Assembly (NCBI GenBank): GCA_051294375.1
Contig: CM119268.1
Span: forward strand, 2,214,232-2,278,231
Direction: 5' to 3'
DNA: 64,000 bases
DNA from: Paraspadella gotoi
Taxonomy: Eukaryota; Chaetognatha
Part shown: piece after piece, positions 37,880 to 49,140 of the stretch
Layout: each line of letters begins with the position of its first letter
Numbering within the stretch: position 1 is the first letter of the stretch
Translations under genes and position numbers: made by a program
The notes under the pieces: generated by a model
Seen by the model: the letters and a program-made list of their open reading frames with translations, nothing else
The model's database searches: none
What the model was told of the DNA's origin: nothing

Positions 37880-40195
37880 AAACGCGCACAGTGGAGAAAG
37901 GAGGGAGGGGGAGGTGGAAGCGCATGGGGTTTAGGTGGAAGGGGGGAGGGGAAAGGGGAACAGGGGGAAAGGGGTAGAGTTGGAAGGGGGTAGGTTGGAG
38001 GGGGGGAGGGGGAAGAAAGCGGAAAGGGGGAAAGGGGTAGGTGGAACGTGGGGGGGGGCAGGTGGAAGAGGGGGGGAGGGGAAAGGGAAAGGGGGAAAGG
38101 GGTAGATGGAAGGGGGGCAGGTGGAGAGGGGGGAGGGGAAAGGGGAATAGGGGGAAAGGGGGGTAGGTGGATGGGGGGAGGTGAAGGGGGGAGGGGAAAA
38201 AAGGGGGAAACCGAGGGAAAGCGGGTAGACATGGAAGGGGGGAGGTGGACAGGGGGGAAGGGGGAAAGGGGAAAGAGCGGGTAGGTGGATGGGGAGTGTG
38301 GAGGGGAGGGGAAGAGGGGGAAAGGGGGAAAAGGGCGTAGATGCGACAGGGGGGAGGGTGGGAAGGGGGGAGGGGAAAGGGGAAGGGCGAAAGGGGTAGA
38401 GTGGAAGGGGCGGAGGTGGAGAGGGGGGCGGGAGGGGAAAAGGGGTAAAGGGGGAGAAGGGGTGTGGAAGGGGGGGGGCAGGTGGGGAAGGGGGGAGGGG
38501 GAAAGGGGAAAGGGGGAAAGGGTAGATGGAAGGGGGTGAGGTGGAGAGGGGAGGGGTATTAGGGGGGTATTGGTGGATTATGGGGTGTGATTAGGGGAAT
38601 AGGGAATAGGGGAATATGGTTAGATTGGTATAGGGGGGAGGTGGACTTATGGGGTTAGGTGAAGGTTGTGTTGGTAGGGGGAAGGGGTAAATGGGTTAGA
38701 TGGATTAGGGTGGGTATTGGTGACAGGTGGGGAGGTGGTAAGGGGAGGGAGTGGTATTAGGGGGGAGGGTTGGGTTTATGTTGTGTGTTATTATTTAGGG
38801 TTGATTAAGTGGATATTTAGTGTATGTGGAAGGCCGGGGTATGGGTGTATATGGTTTGGGTAGATGGAAGGGGGACGCGGTGGCATTTTAGAACGTGAGC
38901 GGGAGGTGGGGCGGAGAAAGAGGTTGTTGAAAAAGGGGGAAAGGGGTAGATGGTAAGCGGGGGGCTTTCCTTGAAGTTTGTTGTGGAGTTATTTTATATG
39001 ACAGAAGATTCAAGGGGATGGGGGGTGTGGGAAGGGTGAGGTATACCATCATCGCGGGGCAAGGGGGAGGGGAAGGGGGATAAAGGGGTAGAGAAATGGC
39101 AGGGGCGGGAGGTGGGAAGGGGGTGAGGGGAACGGGGATACAGGTCGCGGGAGGGGTAGAACTGGGAAGGGGGGATGGCGGCTGGAAAGAGGGCAGGGGG
39201 GAGAGGGGGCGGAAAGGGGAAGGGGTAGATAACGCAACACTTCCTGGATAGGGGGGAGGGCTGGAGGGGGAGGGGGAAGGGGGGAGACAGGGGGAAAGGG
39301 GGATTAAAGGGCGTACGGTGTGGACTGTAGGGGGAGGGGGAAAAGGGGGACGAGGGGGACAAGGGGTAGAATGGGATCAGGGGGAGGTGGAGAGGGGGAG
39401 CGGCGGAAGGGAAGGGGGAAAGGGACAAAGGGGTAGTGGTTGGGTGGACGCGGGAAGAGGGGGGAGGGGGAAAAGGGGAAAGGGGGAAAGGGGTAGGATG
39501 GAGGGGTAGCGTGGAGGGGGGGGGAGGGGGAGAAGGGGAAAGGGGAAAGGGGTAGACAGTGGGAACAGGGGGGACGGTGGAAGGCGGGGGGGGAGGGCGC
39601 GAAAGCCGGGACCAAGTGGGGGAAAGGGGTAGATGCGAAGAGGGGGGGCAGGTGCGAAGGGGTGGGAGGGGCGAAAAGGGGCAAAGGAGGGAATAGGTGG
39701 TAGATGGAGCGGGGGAAGCCGGTGGAGAGGCGCGGGAAGCGGGAAAGCGGGAAAGGTGGGGAAAGGGGTAGAAGGATGGAAGGGGGTTGGTATGGTGGTA
39801 AAGGGGGGAGGTGGCGAAATGTGGGAAAGGTGGGAAAGGGGTAGATCGGAAGGGGGGAGGTGGGAGAAGGGGAGGAGGGAAAGGGGAAGGGGGGAAAGGG
39901 GAATAAGGGCGCGTAAGGTGGAAGGGGCGGAGCGGCGTGGACCAGGGAGTTAGTTGGGCGAAGGGCGGAAGGCGGGAAGGGGCGAAGAAGAAAGAGGAGA
40001 GTGGTAGGGAATGGGGGAGGTGGGAAGGAAAAAATGTGCGAGGGGAAGTGGAGGAATGAAGATGATAGTGGAGTAGGGGGGGATGGGAGGGTCGAAGGGG
40101 GGTGGTGAAAGGAGGAAGAGGAAAAAGGCGGCCAGGGCTGAAAGAGGGAGGGGCTGCGAGCACGGGGGTAGGGTGGAAAGGGGGTAGGCGTGGAG
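37880..40195. repeat. 2.3 kb G-rich minisatellite
   Basis: Noisy tandem copies of a roughly 57 bp unit containing GGTAGATGGAAGGGGGGAGG then GGAGAGGGGGGAGGGGAAAGG. Dozens of G-runs of three or more lie on one strand, ideal for G-quadruplexes. Unit lengths and G-run lengths vary erratically. The 389-residue Pro/Ser/Leu minus frame is a by-product. Confidence 0.92.
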
Positions 40196-41180
40196 GGGGG
40201 AAGTGAGGGTGGAGATGGCCGGTTGAGGGAGAAGGAGAGAGTCGAGACAGGAATTTTGGTAAAGGAAGGCGGGCGGCGGCGGCGGCTGGCGAAGCCGGCT
40301 TGTCAAGGAGACGGGCGGTGGACGTTGGCGGCGGTAATGTGTGGGTTAAAGCATGGGACGCGGAAAAGCGCTGGGCGGCGAAGCGTCAACTGCGTTGGAC
40401 TTGGATGTCAGAGGACTGTGTCACTACGGCAGGGTAGGTGAATACTCGGCCGGTCGATGAAATCTGCACGAGGAACGGGCCCGACGGCCGAGGTCCCTGT
40501 GTCTCTTTTCGGTAAATCAGGGAAGATGAGCTTTTTCTAAGGGTTAATCAGAGATAATAGCCTAGGAAGTCCTGGGTCGCCATCGTCCCCGGTGTCGTCT
40601 GCTAGCGGTTGCCAGGGCACAAAACAGCAAATTGTGAATGCATGACGGCGGCTAGTGTTGTTTGTCGTGCGTTCTGCTGTAGTGATTGGGCAATCAGCGG
40701 AAGGCGGGCGTGCCAATCGCTCTGGGAAGTTGTAAAGACGGCGCGGCGGGAGGCCGGCTGCAGGAGGGAGAGTCGAAAGGAATTTGGTAAAAGGCGGCGG
40801 CGGCGGTGACGGAGCTTGCGATATGGGCGGCGGCTTGTCAAAGACGGCGGGGACGTTGGCGGCGGTAATTGTGGAGAGCATGGGATGCGGAAAACGCTGG
40901 CGGCGAAGTCGCCAACTGCTTGGACTTGGATGTCACATGTCACAGGCAGTGAATACGCGGTGATAAATTCACGAACGGCCGACGACAGTCTGTCCCTATG
41001 TTATCAGGAAAGACTTTTAAGGGTTAAAGAGGAAATAGCCAAGGAAATCCCTGGGTCCCTCTAGCGGTTGCCGCACAAACAGCAAATTGTAATGCATGAC
41101 GCGGCTATGTTGTTTGTCGTCTGCTGTAATGGCTGCGAAGGCGGCGTGCCATCGACTGGAATTGTAAAGACGGCGGCGGA
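40195..41180. repeat. Tandem near-duplicate block, noisy then clean copy
   Basis: Copy 1 (about 40195-40745) and copy 2 (about 40726-41180) share CATGGGA(C/T)GCGGAAAA, GCTTGGACTTGGATGTCA-like words, CTAGCGGTTGCC, ACAGCAAATTGT, AATGCATGACG and TTGTAAAGACGGCG in order. Copy 1 is about 20% longer through scattered single-base insertions. Confidence 0.88.
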
Positions 41181-41299
41181 GGCGGCGGCGGCGGCAGCGG
41201 CCGCAGCTGTTGTCACGTCGGGCGCGAATAAATGGAGAACGAAATGTCGCATAAGAGATCTTAATGGACCTTAACCCAAAAGGGAGAGAAGGGAAAAAA

Positions 41300-41656
41300 N
41301 NNNNNNNNNNNNNNNNNNNNNNNNNNNNNNNNNNNNNNNNNNNNNNNNNNNNNNNNNNNNNNNNNNNNNNNNNNNNNNNNNNNNNNNNNNNNNNNNNNNN
41401 NNNNNNNNNNNNNNNNNNNNNNNNNNNNNNNNNNNNNNNNNNNNNNNNNNNNNNNNNNNNNNNNNNNNNNNNNNNNNNNNNNNNNNNNNNNNNNNNNNNN
41501 NNNNNNNNNNNNNNNNNNNNNNNNNNNNNNNNNNNNNNNNNNNNNNNNNNNNNNNNNNNNNNNNNNNNNNNNNNNNNNNNNNNNNNNNNNNNNNNNNNNN
41601 NNNNNNNNNNNNNNNNNNNNNNNNNNNNNNNNNNNNNNNNNNNNNNNNNNNNNNNN
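41300..41656. other. Assembly gap (357 N)
   Basis: Unknown sequence between GA-rich and unique flanks. Confidence 0.95.
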
Positions 41657-41704
41657 CAACGAAAGAGTTGCGGATCTAAGCAAAGTTCCGTCGCGGACCC
41701 ATTA

Positions 41705-41785
41705 GCCGGCGGATTTCCGGTGCCATTGCCGATGGCGTTGCCGGTGTCGTCGCCGGTTCCATTGCCGGTGCCATCGGCGTCGAGA
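41705..41785. repeat. Short minisatellite, about 12-18 bp unit
   Basis: Repeats of GTTGCCGGTGCCATT with GATGGC variants. The plus frame reads as Pro/Val/Leu repeats. Confidence 0.75.
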
Positions 41786-41897
41786 TGCGTCGCGGTTCCA
41801 TCGATCTTTCGTCGAAATCCGGTGAAGGAGATCGGATATGATTTGTGATGGAAGATTAAAGTTTTCTCTTTGTCTCCGTTTTCTATGGTGCTGGTAT

Positions 41898-42715
41898 NNN
41901 NNNNNNNNNNNNNNNNNNNNNNNNNNNNNNNNNNNNNNNNNNNNNNNNNNNNNNNNNNNNNNNNNNNNNNNNNNNNNNNNNNNNNNNNNNNNNNNNNNNN
42001 NNNNNNNNNNNNNNNNNNNNNNNNNNNNNNNNNNNNNNNNNNNNNNNNNNNNNNNNNNNNNNNNNNNNNNNNNNNNNNNNNNNNNNNNNNNNNNNNNNNN
42101 NNNNNNNNNNNNNNNNNNNNNNNNNNNNNNNNNNNNNNNNNNNNNNNNNNNNNNNNNNNNNNNNNNNNNNNNNNNNNNNNNNNNNNNNNNNNNNNNNNNN
42201 NNNNNNNNNNNNNNNTCCTTTATCTCAAGCCATCATCAGCCGATAGAGACAATCCTTTCTCTTCGTCTTCATTGTCTTCATCTTTTTCACAAACTCCTAT
42301 TTTTCTTTTTTTTTNNNNNNNNNNNNNNNNNNNNNNNNNNNNNNNNNNNNNNNNNNNNNTTTTATATATTTTTTTGTGAAGTTATAATATTTCTATAACT
42401 ATTTTTACAATTATTCAAGATAACTAAATTAACTACAACTATAACGCCGCTATTAAATTAAAATACTGTATTTTTTGTATCCGTTTAACAAATTTCAATA
42501 AACTGTAAAATCTATTTTTCCGATGTTCCTTTTTTTTTATAGATAAACAATGGAAAATAAACGGCGTCTTATCCAACGTTTTTAACGCTTGGTTGCGCCT
42601 CTGTCGATTCGCTACTCGCATTTTTTTTTCAGCGACGATGATTTACAATCGCAGTTACTAATGACGTTAATTTGGCGGCCATTATCAGCAGAGAAGCGAT
42701 TGCTGTTATCATCGC
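41898..42715. other. Gapped region, no gene seen
   Basis: N at 41898-42215 and 42315-42359, with AT-rich low-copy sequence between and after. Confidence 0.8.
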
Positions 42716-42717
42716 CT

Positions 42718-43108
42718 TCGTCGTTGTGGACGTCGTTGTGGTCGTCGTTGTGGTCGTCGTTGTGGNNNNNNNNNNNNNNNNNNNNNNNNNNNNNNNNNNN
42801 NNNNNNNNNNNNNNNNNNNNNNNNNNNNNNNNNNNNNNNNNNNNNNNNNNNNNNNNNNNNNNNNNNNNNNNNNNNNNNNNNNNNNNNNNNNNNNNNNNNN
42901 NNNNNNNNNNNNNNNNNNNNNNNNNNNNNNNNNNNNNNNNNNNNNNNNNNNNNNNNNNNNNNNNNNNNNNNNNNNNNNNNNNNNNNNNNNTTGTGGTCGT
43001 CGTTGTGGTCGTCGTTGTGGTCATCGTTGTGGTCGTCAGTGTGATCGTCAGTGTGGACGTCATTTTGGCCATCGTTGTGGTCGTCGTTGTGATCGTCGGT
43101 ACGATCCC
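42718..43108. repeat. 12 bp (GTCGTCGTTGTG)n minisatellite with gap
   Basis: Perfect units at both edges of N 42766-42990. Val/Val/Leu, Ser/Ser/Leu/Trp and His/Asn/Asp/Asp frames all follow from the 12 bp period. Confidence 0.93.
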
Positions 43109-43342
43109 CATAATTTTGTTTAGGTTTATCTTTTGTTGTTGTTGTTGTCGTCAAATTGTTTTCCAAGGCGGAGGAAATCTTACCGAATTATCATAATGAA
43201 ATATTCTCGGCTTGAAGATTCTTCCAGATGTGATTTAGTTTTCGTCGTTGTTGTTGTGCTTTTGTTGTTGTTATTCTTTTGTTGCGGTACAGTTGTCGCG
43301 TCTAAAGATAAATCGTTGTTTTCTTGCCATCGGAAAAAAAAA
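43109..43342. other. (GTT)n-like sequence before a 1 kb gap
   Basis: TTG and GTT triplets at 43130-43150 and 43240-43290. From ATG 43196 a short frame reads MKYSRLEDSSRCD followed by a hydrophobic run, like a signal anchor, but the hydrophobic part is triplet repeat. Confidence 0.5.
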
Positions 43343-44337
43343 NNNNNNNNNNNNNNNNNNNNNNNNNNNNNNNNNNNNNNNNNNNNNNNNNNNNNNNNNN
43401 NNNNNNNNNNNNNNNNNNNNNNNNNNNNNNNNNNNNNNNNNNNNNNNNNNNNNNNNNNNNNNNNNNNNNNNNNNNNNNNNNNNNNNNNNNNNNNNNNNNN
43501 NNNNNNNNNNNNNNNNNNNNNNNNNNNNNNNNNNNNNNNNNNNNNNNNNNNNNNNNNNNNNNNNNNNNNNNNNNNNNNNNNNNNNNNNNNNNNNNNNNNN
43601 NNNNNNNNNNNNNNNNNNNNNNNNNNNNNNNNNNNNNNNNNNNNNNNNNNNNNNNNNNNNNNNNNNNNNNNNNNNNNNNNNNNNNNNNNNNNNNNNNNNN
43701 NNNNNNNNNNNNNNNNNNNNNNNNNNNNNNNNNNNNNNNNNNNNNNNNNNNNNNNNNNNNNNNNNNNNNNNNNNNNNNNNNNNNNNNNNNNNNNNNNNNN
43801 NNNNNNNNNNNNNNNNNNNNNNNNNNNNNNNNNNNNNNNNNNNNNNNNNNNNNNNNNNNNNNNNNNNNNNNNNNNNNNNNNNNNNNNNNNNNNNNNNNNN
43901 NNNNNNNNNNNNNNNNNNNNNNNNNNNNNNNNNNNNNNNNNNNNNNNNNNNNNNNNNNNNNNNNNNNNNNNNNNNNNNNNNNNNNNNNNNNNNNNNNNNN
44001 NNNNNNNNNNNNNNNNNNNNNNNNNNNNNNNNNNNNNNNNNNNNNNNNNNNNNNNNNNNNNNNNNNNNNNNNNNNNNNNNNNNNNNNNNNNNNNNNNNNN
44101 NNNNNNNNNNNNNNNNNNNNNNNNNNNNNNNNNNNNNNNNNNNNNNNNNNNNNNNNNNNNNNNNNNNNNNNNNNNNNNNNNNNNNNNNNNNNNNNNNNNN
44201 NNNNNNNNNNNNNNNNNNNNNNNNNNNNNNNNNNNNNNNNNNNNNNNNNNNNNNNNNNNNNNNNNNNNNNNNNNNNNNNNNNNNNNNNNNNNNNNNNNNN
44301 NNNNNNNNNNNNNNNNNNNNNNNNNNNNNNNNNNNNN
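43343..44337. other. Assembly gap (995 N)
   Basis: Unknown sequence; may contain the rest of any gene ending at 44539. Confidence 0.95.
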
Positions 44338-44539
44338 AAACGTAAAAAAACCCTGGCGAAGCTTTTGCCACGAAGGCCACCTGGACTCCTGGAATAATAA
44401 TGAAACCGAGAGAATAATTGGCATCTTGGCCGAAGAGTTCCGGTCGGAGGACGACAAAGCCGACGCTGCAGACGCCGCAGCAACCTCCGCAGCAGCCGAA
44501 GCCGCTTCCGCAGAAACCGACAACGACAACGAGGTTTAA
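44338..44539 (+). CDS. Possible terminal exon of an unrecognised gene
   Basis: After a 1 kb gap, an open frame runs to TAA at 44537. It encodes a mixed-composition stretch (around SFCHEGHLDSWNNNETERII) followed by an acidic and Ala/Thr/Ser-rich tail ending in ETDNDNEV. An AG usable as acceptor lies near 44357-44358. Use of all amino acid classes distinguishes it from the surrounding repeats. I do not recognise a family, and the upstream part is lost in the gap. The C-terminal GC(A/C) triplets could instead be a decayed triplet repeat. Confidence 0.22.
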
Positions 44540-44713
44540 TTAGGAAAACGTGCAAAACTTCCGACGGCTCGTTTTAATCGAATGGTAATTAGATTGTAAT
44601 CGAACTTTGTATTTGTAATCGTTATTTTCATTTTAAAAACTTCTTTCTCTTTTTCCCAAGGTTTAATTTTGTGCCGGGGCACGTCTCTNNNNNNNNNNNN
44701 NNNNNNNNNNNNN

Positions 44714-45230
44714 CCTACTGGTTCGCTCGACACTGATCCACAAGAAGCACCAGCGGCTGAGTTGGCGTAACTTCATTGGCGCGCGGTTCAAAGTTGGCTG
44801 GTTTTGAATTATGCAAATTTAAAAGTTCGATCCGCACGAGGTCCTCAAGATGATCTTCATTTTCACGACGTGCTCCATAGCACCCCTCAAGATAATTCGG
44901 ACGAGTCGTCGATCGATTGGAAAGTATGGTCGAGATATGCTTTTCTCTGAAGGTCCGATGGTGGTAAGACCATACAAGTAGAATTTTGGGAGTAGGGTCA
45001 ATCTCAGAAAATGATGATTTTTGTTGTCCGATTAGATGAAATATGGGTCAAAAAAGTGAGGCAATCAGTAGACGAGATTTTCTCTAAACTGGTCGCAGAA
45101 GTGTTATGATCTCCTTGGGGTTCGTTGCTCCATATTATCCTTAAGGAAGGGCTTATTGTTCAAAGGCGTTACGAGGACGACCTAAAGCTTACTGGGGACG
45201 GAAACAGTCCGAGAGCTTTTTTAAAATAAA
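44714..45230 (+). other. Possible coding fragments, unrecognised
   Basis: Three stretches look codon-like. From 44716 one frame reads LVRSTLIHKKHQRLSWRNF and continues to a TGA at about 44805. From about 44824 another reads FDPHEVLKMIFIFTTCSIAP and continues to a possible GTAAG donor near 44960. A third, from about 45120, includes LLHIILKEGLIVQRRYEDD before TAA near 45227. Codon third positions are GC-richer than the flanks and no simple repeat is involved. They could be exons or a decayed transposon ORF. No family was recognised. Confidence 0.25.
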
Positions 45231-45239
45231 ATTAAAAAA

Positions 45240-47145
45240 CATTATTTAAAAATTTACAGCTGCAAGCTCGAATTTTGATTTCTACTTGTAATTTTAATAA
45301 TTTTTCTACTCTTTTACTAACAAAAATGCAAAATAAAAAAAAAATATATAACATCATCTATTTTGCGATCTTTTATCTTTATCATATCTTCAATTGTGTA
45401 TTCAGCATATTTAATCGATTATTGGTTAGATATTCTTTTTTATTAATAATTAATATTTTTAACCTCAAAATCTTAATATTAAAAAAAAATTGTTGTCTCT
45501 AAATTTATTTATATATTTATTTTTTCCTTCTTTTTTTTTCTGCTCTCATTTTTTCTTTCTTTTCGTTTTTTTCTTTCTTTTTTTTTGACAAACCATGGAA
45601 GATGACCCTACAATAAGGTTTAATTTTTTCAAAAAGGCTCTTTATCTCTTTAAAAGAGACTCCGCGGATCGCTCTGCGAACCCATGATCGATCCGCTCCG
45701 GGCAGCAGAAGAGAAGGCTCGAGGTGACTGAGGGGTAAGGAGAGAGAAAAGAGGTAATTTCGCGGCTTAGCAGCTTCGATTCGGATCGACTTCTGACCGT
45801 TCGCGCGGATCGGGATGATAGTGGAGAAGAGAGAATGAGGAGTAAGAAATGGACCGATGGACAGTAAGTCGAAGCGCAGGGTAAGAAGTGCGATCTGGCA
45901 TCGCGCGCTTGCCTTGCTCCTGGAGGCTTGCGGCAGATTCGTAGGCTTTCTGCAGTATTTAGCATGACTCTCTTTTTCTCTCTCTGCTTCTCTTCTCTCT
46001 CTCTCTCTCTCTTCCTCTCTCTCTCTCTCTCTTCGTGGTACAACTGCGGGTAAAAAATAAGTTGTCTCCAACATATTTTTTTTTTTCGCAACAAATATTC
46101 TGAGTCTTAGACGAAAATGTGCTCAGACTCGTTGTGTTGGAGAGATAGTAGTGACGGTTAGAGAGATGGAGAGAGGACTGATGAGAGAGAGATGAGAGAT
46201 GAGATCGTACTGGCGTTTGGCATTAAAGAGGGTAAGTAAAACATCAGGATGGCATCGGGGTTAGAGAAAAATAAGGAGTAAAGTCTCAGAAGAAAATAAG
46301 TCAACAGAAATTTGGTGAAGTGAAAAAAAGAAGGAATATTGGGATACACTTGTGGTTCTTACATTTGATAATATCTCCTCCTAATGTTAGTCGTTAAAAG
46401 AAAACAAAATTTTCTCAAAGCTCAGGAAGCCAAAGGAATGACATCGAAGCCATTATTAAAAATATTAGGAATAAAAATTAATTTTTAGCATAGGCGCATC
46501 TGAGTTATTTTGATTAGGATGCTGGGTAATGTGAAATTGTGAGGATAATAAAACCATCACAAAGGTTTGATAAAGCGAGAATATCAGGGCAGAGGTGTGA
46601 TCAACCGTGATTGTCGAGAGAAAAAGTAATACTATTAAGAAACGTGACATGATTAAGGCAAAGACTCGTTAAACAAGAACTGACAAGGTAAAGAAGTGAG
46701 AAAAGTGACATGATGAAGTCAAAGAATCGTTAAACAAGTACTGACAAGGCAAAGTAGCGGTGAAACGTGATGCTAATAAAGTGAAGGTGTGAAGAAAAGC
46801 GAAGAAAGACGAAGGGAAAAAAATCGTCGCCTAAATGAAAGCGCTGGTTTTTTATGAGACAACGCCGACGGCGCCATTCGATGCTCAGCGGGTGGTTGAG
46901 TGGGATGTGGAGGGAGATGTGGGAGTTGGAGTGGGTTGTGGTGGGAGGTTGTGGGCGGAGATGTGGGTGGAACGATGAAGGAGGAGGTAGGCGAGTGTGG
47001 AATGTAAACTAAGAGAAAGTAAGCGGATGGAATGGAATGAGAAGGGAGATTTAAGCAAGTGTTACTAATTATGGAGTAGAAGAATTGTTGTGTGAACTTC
47101 GAGTCAGAGACAGAATGAAGAAATGAAGAAAGTGCAAGAAATCTT
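45240..47145. other. Low-copy sequence with one (CT)n, no supported gene
   Basis: (CT)n-like at 45975-46035. A direct repeat of about 60 bp at 46640-46690 and 46705-46750 shares ACGTGACATGAT-like, AAGACTCGTTAAACAAG-like and ACTGACAAGG words. Nothing coding is recognised. Confidence 0.55.
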
Positions 47146-47148
47146 AGA

Positions 47149-47250
47149 ATTTAAAAACGGAGATGTTTCGGCTGAATTGGTAACCTTCATCAGGGCAATA
47201 TTTAGTAGATGAAGGGTAACACTTTAGCCGAAACCTGTTCGTTTTTAATT
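47149..47250. mobile_element. Inverted pair of hammerhead-like motifs (Penelope-like element relic)
   Basis: Minus strand, 47193 to 47165: CTGATGA, a short weak stem, then GAAAC. Plus strand, 47206 to 47234: TAGATGA, a similar stem, then GAAAC. These match the hammerhead core CUGANGA...GAAA, and the words GATGAAGG and GCCGAAAC are typical of hammerhead motifs in Penelope-like retroelements. The two halves are about 40 bp inverted copies. The plus copy has a core substitution (TAGATGA) and looks inactive. Confidence 0.5.
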
Positions 47251-47539
47251 TTAAATAAAACAATTTCGTTGTGTGTAAACGATACAAATTTTTCTCTTCT
47301 TAAATTCTACTAACGCAACGAAAATATCAATCCGAAAGTAGTTATCTTAGTGAACAAAGAGTGAAGCGGAGTTTTGTGATATAATAGGGGGTTTGGTGAT
47401 ATAATAGGGGGTTTGGTGATAGAGAAAAAGATGGAGAAGGAGACGGTGAGACTTGGAATGAAGATTGGTTTTTGGACGCGAGACAGAGAAGATGAAGAAA
47501 TATTCGACCTAACGAGAACAGGGTATGGAGATAGAGAGG

Positions 47540-47765
47540 AGAAGAGTAGAAGAGAGAGAGAGAGAGAGATGAGAGAGAGAGAGCGAGAGACGAGAGAGAG
47601 CAGAGAGACTTTTCTAAATGAAGAAAAACGAAAAAGAAGATAACGAGGGGCGAGAGAGAGGAAGAACAGAGAGAGATGGGCAGAGAAAAACATAGAGAGG
47701 GAAAAGAGAGGGAAAGAGAGAGAGGACAGAGAGAGAGAGAGAAAGAAGAGAGAGACAGAGACTTT
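47540..47765. repeat. Imperfect (GA)n region
   Basis: About 220 bp of GA with GAGA/GCGAGA/ACAGAG interruptions. Confidence 0.9.
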
Positions 47766-47769
47766 CCTC

Positions 47770-48180
47770 CCCTTTTTATCGCTCCACATCCTTTTTCCGC
47801 GCAAGGAGCCGAGTGCTCGTGTCCGGAACTCGCTTGGCAATGGCGGAACAATATAATGTTTATTTCTCGGATAACCGTTCCATAAATATCTCTACGGACT
47901 TCGTGAGGGTGAGCGGCGGAGAGAGGGAAACGTGAGGCGTTGGAGTCGGGACAAATGGACGGGGTAACTGCTTCACGTTTGTTCACGACTCTTCACGGTC
48001 GGGGGGGGGTTGTGATCTGCCTCGGATGTTGCGAGGATCAAGCGCGACGATTCTTGGATTCTTTGCTGCCAATTTGGTTCTGTCGGTTCAGCGATATTGC
48101 AGTCTTCTTGCAGTCTTCTTGCAGACTTGGTTCAGCGGTTTTGCAGTTTTCATCGATAGAGCGTCCATTCTCGCCCGGTC
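47770..48180. other. Low-copy CpG-containing sequence
   Basis: A plus frame from 48026 (MLRGSSATILGFFAANLVL) has non-repeat composition for about 55 codons but no recognised family. It then runs into minisatellite. Confidence 0.45.
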
Positions 48181-49140
48181 TCCTTTTTATAGCATTTTTT
48201 TATTCCAATTTCATTTTCGCGATTTTATAAAAGAATTTAAGACTTTTTATTCGCTTCATTCCTCCCTTTTTTGCTTCATTCCNNNNNNNNNNNNNNNNNN
48301 NNNNNNNNNNNNNNNNNNNNNNNNNNNNNNNNNNNNNNNNNNNNNNNNNNNNNNNNNNNNNNNNNNNNNNNNNNNNNNNNNNNNNNNNNNNNNNNNNNNN
48401 NNNNNNNNNNNNNNNNNNNNNNNNNNNNNNNNNNNNNNNNNNNNNNNNNNNNNNNNNNNNNNNNNNNNNNNNNNNNNNNNNNNNNNNNNNNNNNNNNNNN
48501 NNNNNNNNNNNNNNNNNNNNNNNNNNNNNNNNNNNNNNNNNNNNNNNNNNNNNNNNNNNNNNNNNNNNNNNNNNNNNNNNNNNNNNNNNNNNNNNNNNNN
48601 NNNNNNNNNNNNNNNNNNNNNNNNNNNNNNNNNNNNNNNNNNNNNNNNNNNNNNNNNNNNNNNNNNNNNNNNNNNNNNNNNNNNNNNNNNNNNNNNNNNN
48701 NNNNNNNNNNNNNNNNNNNNNNNNNNNNNNNNNNNNNNNNNNNNNNNNNNNNNNNNNNNNNNNNNNNNNNNNNNNNNNNNNNNNNNNNNNNNNNNNNNNN
48801 NNNNNNNNNNNNNNNNNNNNNNNNNNNNNNNNNNNNNNNNNNNNNNNNNNNNNNNNNNNNNNNNNNNNNNNNNNNNNNNNNNNNNNNNNNNNNNNNNNNN
48901 NNNNNNNNNNNNNNNNNNNNNNNNNNNNNNNNNNNNNNNNNNNNNNNNNNNNNNNNNNNNNNNNNNNNNNNNNNNNNNNNNNNNNNNNNNNNNNNNNNNN
49001 NNNNNNNNNNNNNNNNNNNNNNNNNNGCCCGGCCCTTTTTATAGCATTTTTTTATGTCCCAATTTCATTTTGCCGATTTATATAAAGAATTTAAGACTTT
49101 GCTTCATTCCTCTTTTTGCTTCATTTCTTCTTTTTTCTTC
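48175..49140. repeat. Near-duplicate flanks around a 744-base gap
   Basis: 48175-48282 and 49027-49140 both read (GCCCGG)...TTTTTATAGCATTTTTTTAT, CCAATTTCATTTT, GCGAT/GCCGATTT, AAAGAATTTAAGACTTT then GCTTCATTCCTC. N at 48283-49026 separates them. Differences are small indels. Confidence 0.85.

Noticed and set aside
38994-40163. 389-codon Pro-rich minus frame
   Set aside because: It is the C-rich strand of the G-rich minisatellite, open because C/T-rich sequence lacks stops.
43196-43340. Signal-anchor protein start
   Set aside because: The hydrophobic segment is a GTT/TTG triplet repeat translation, and the rest is lost in a gap.
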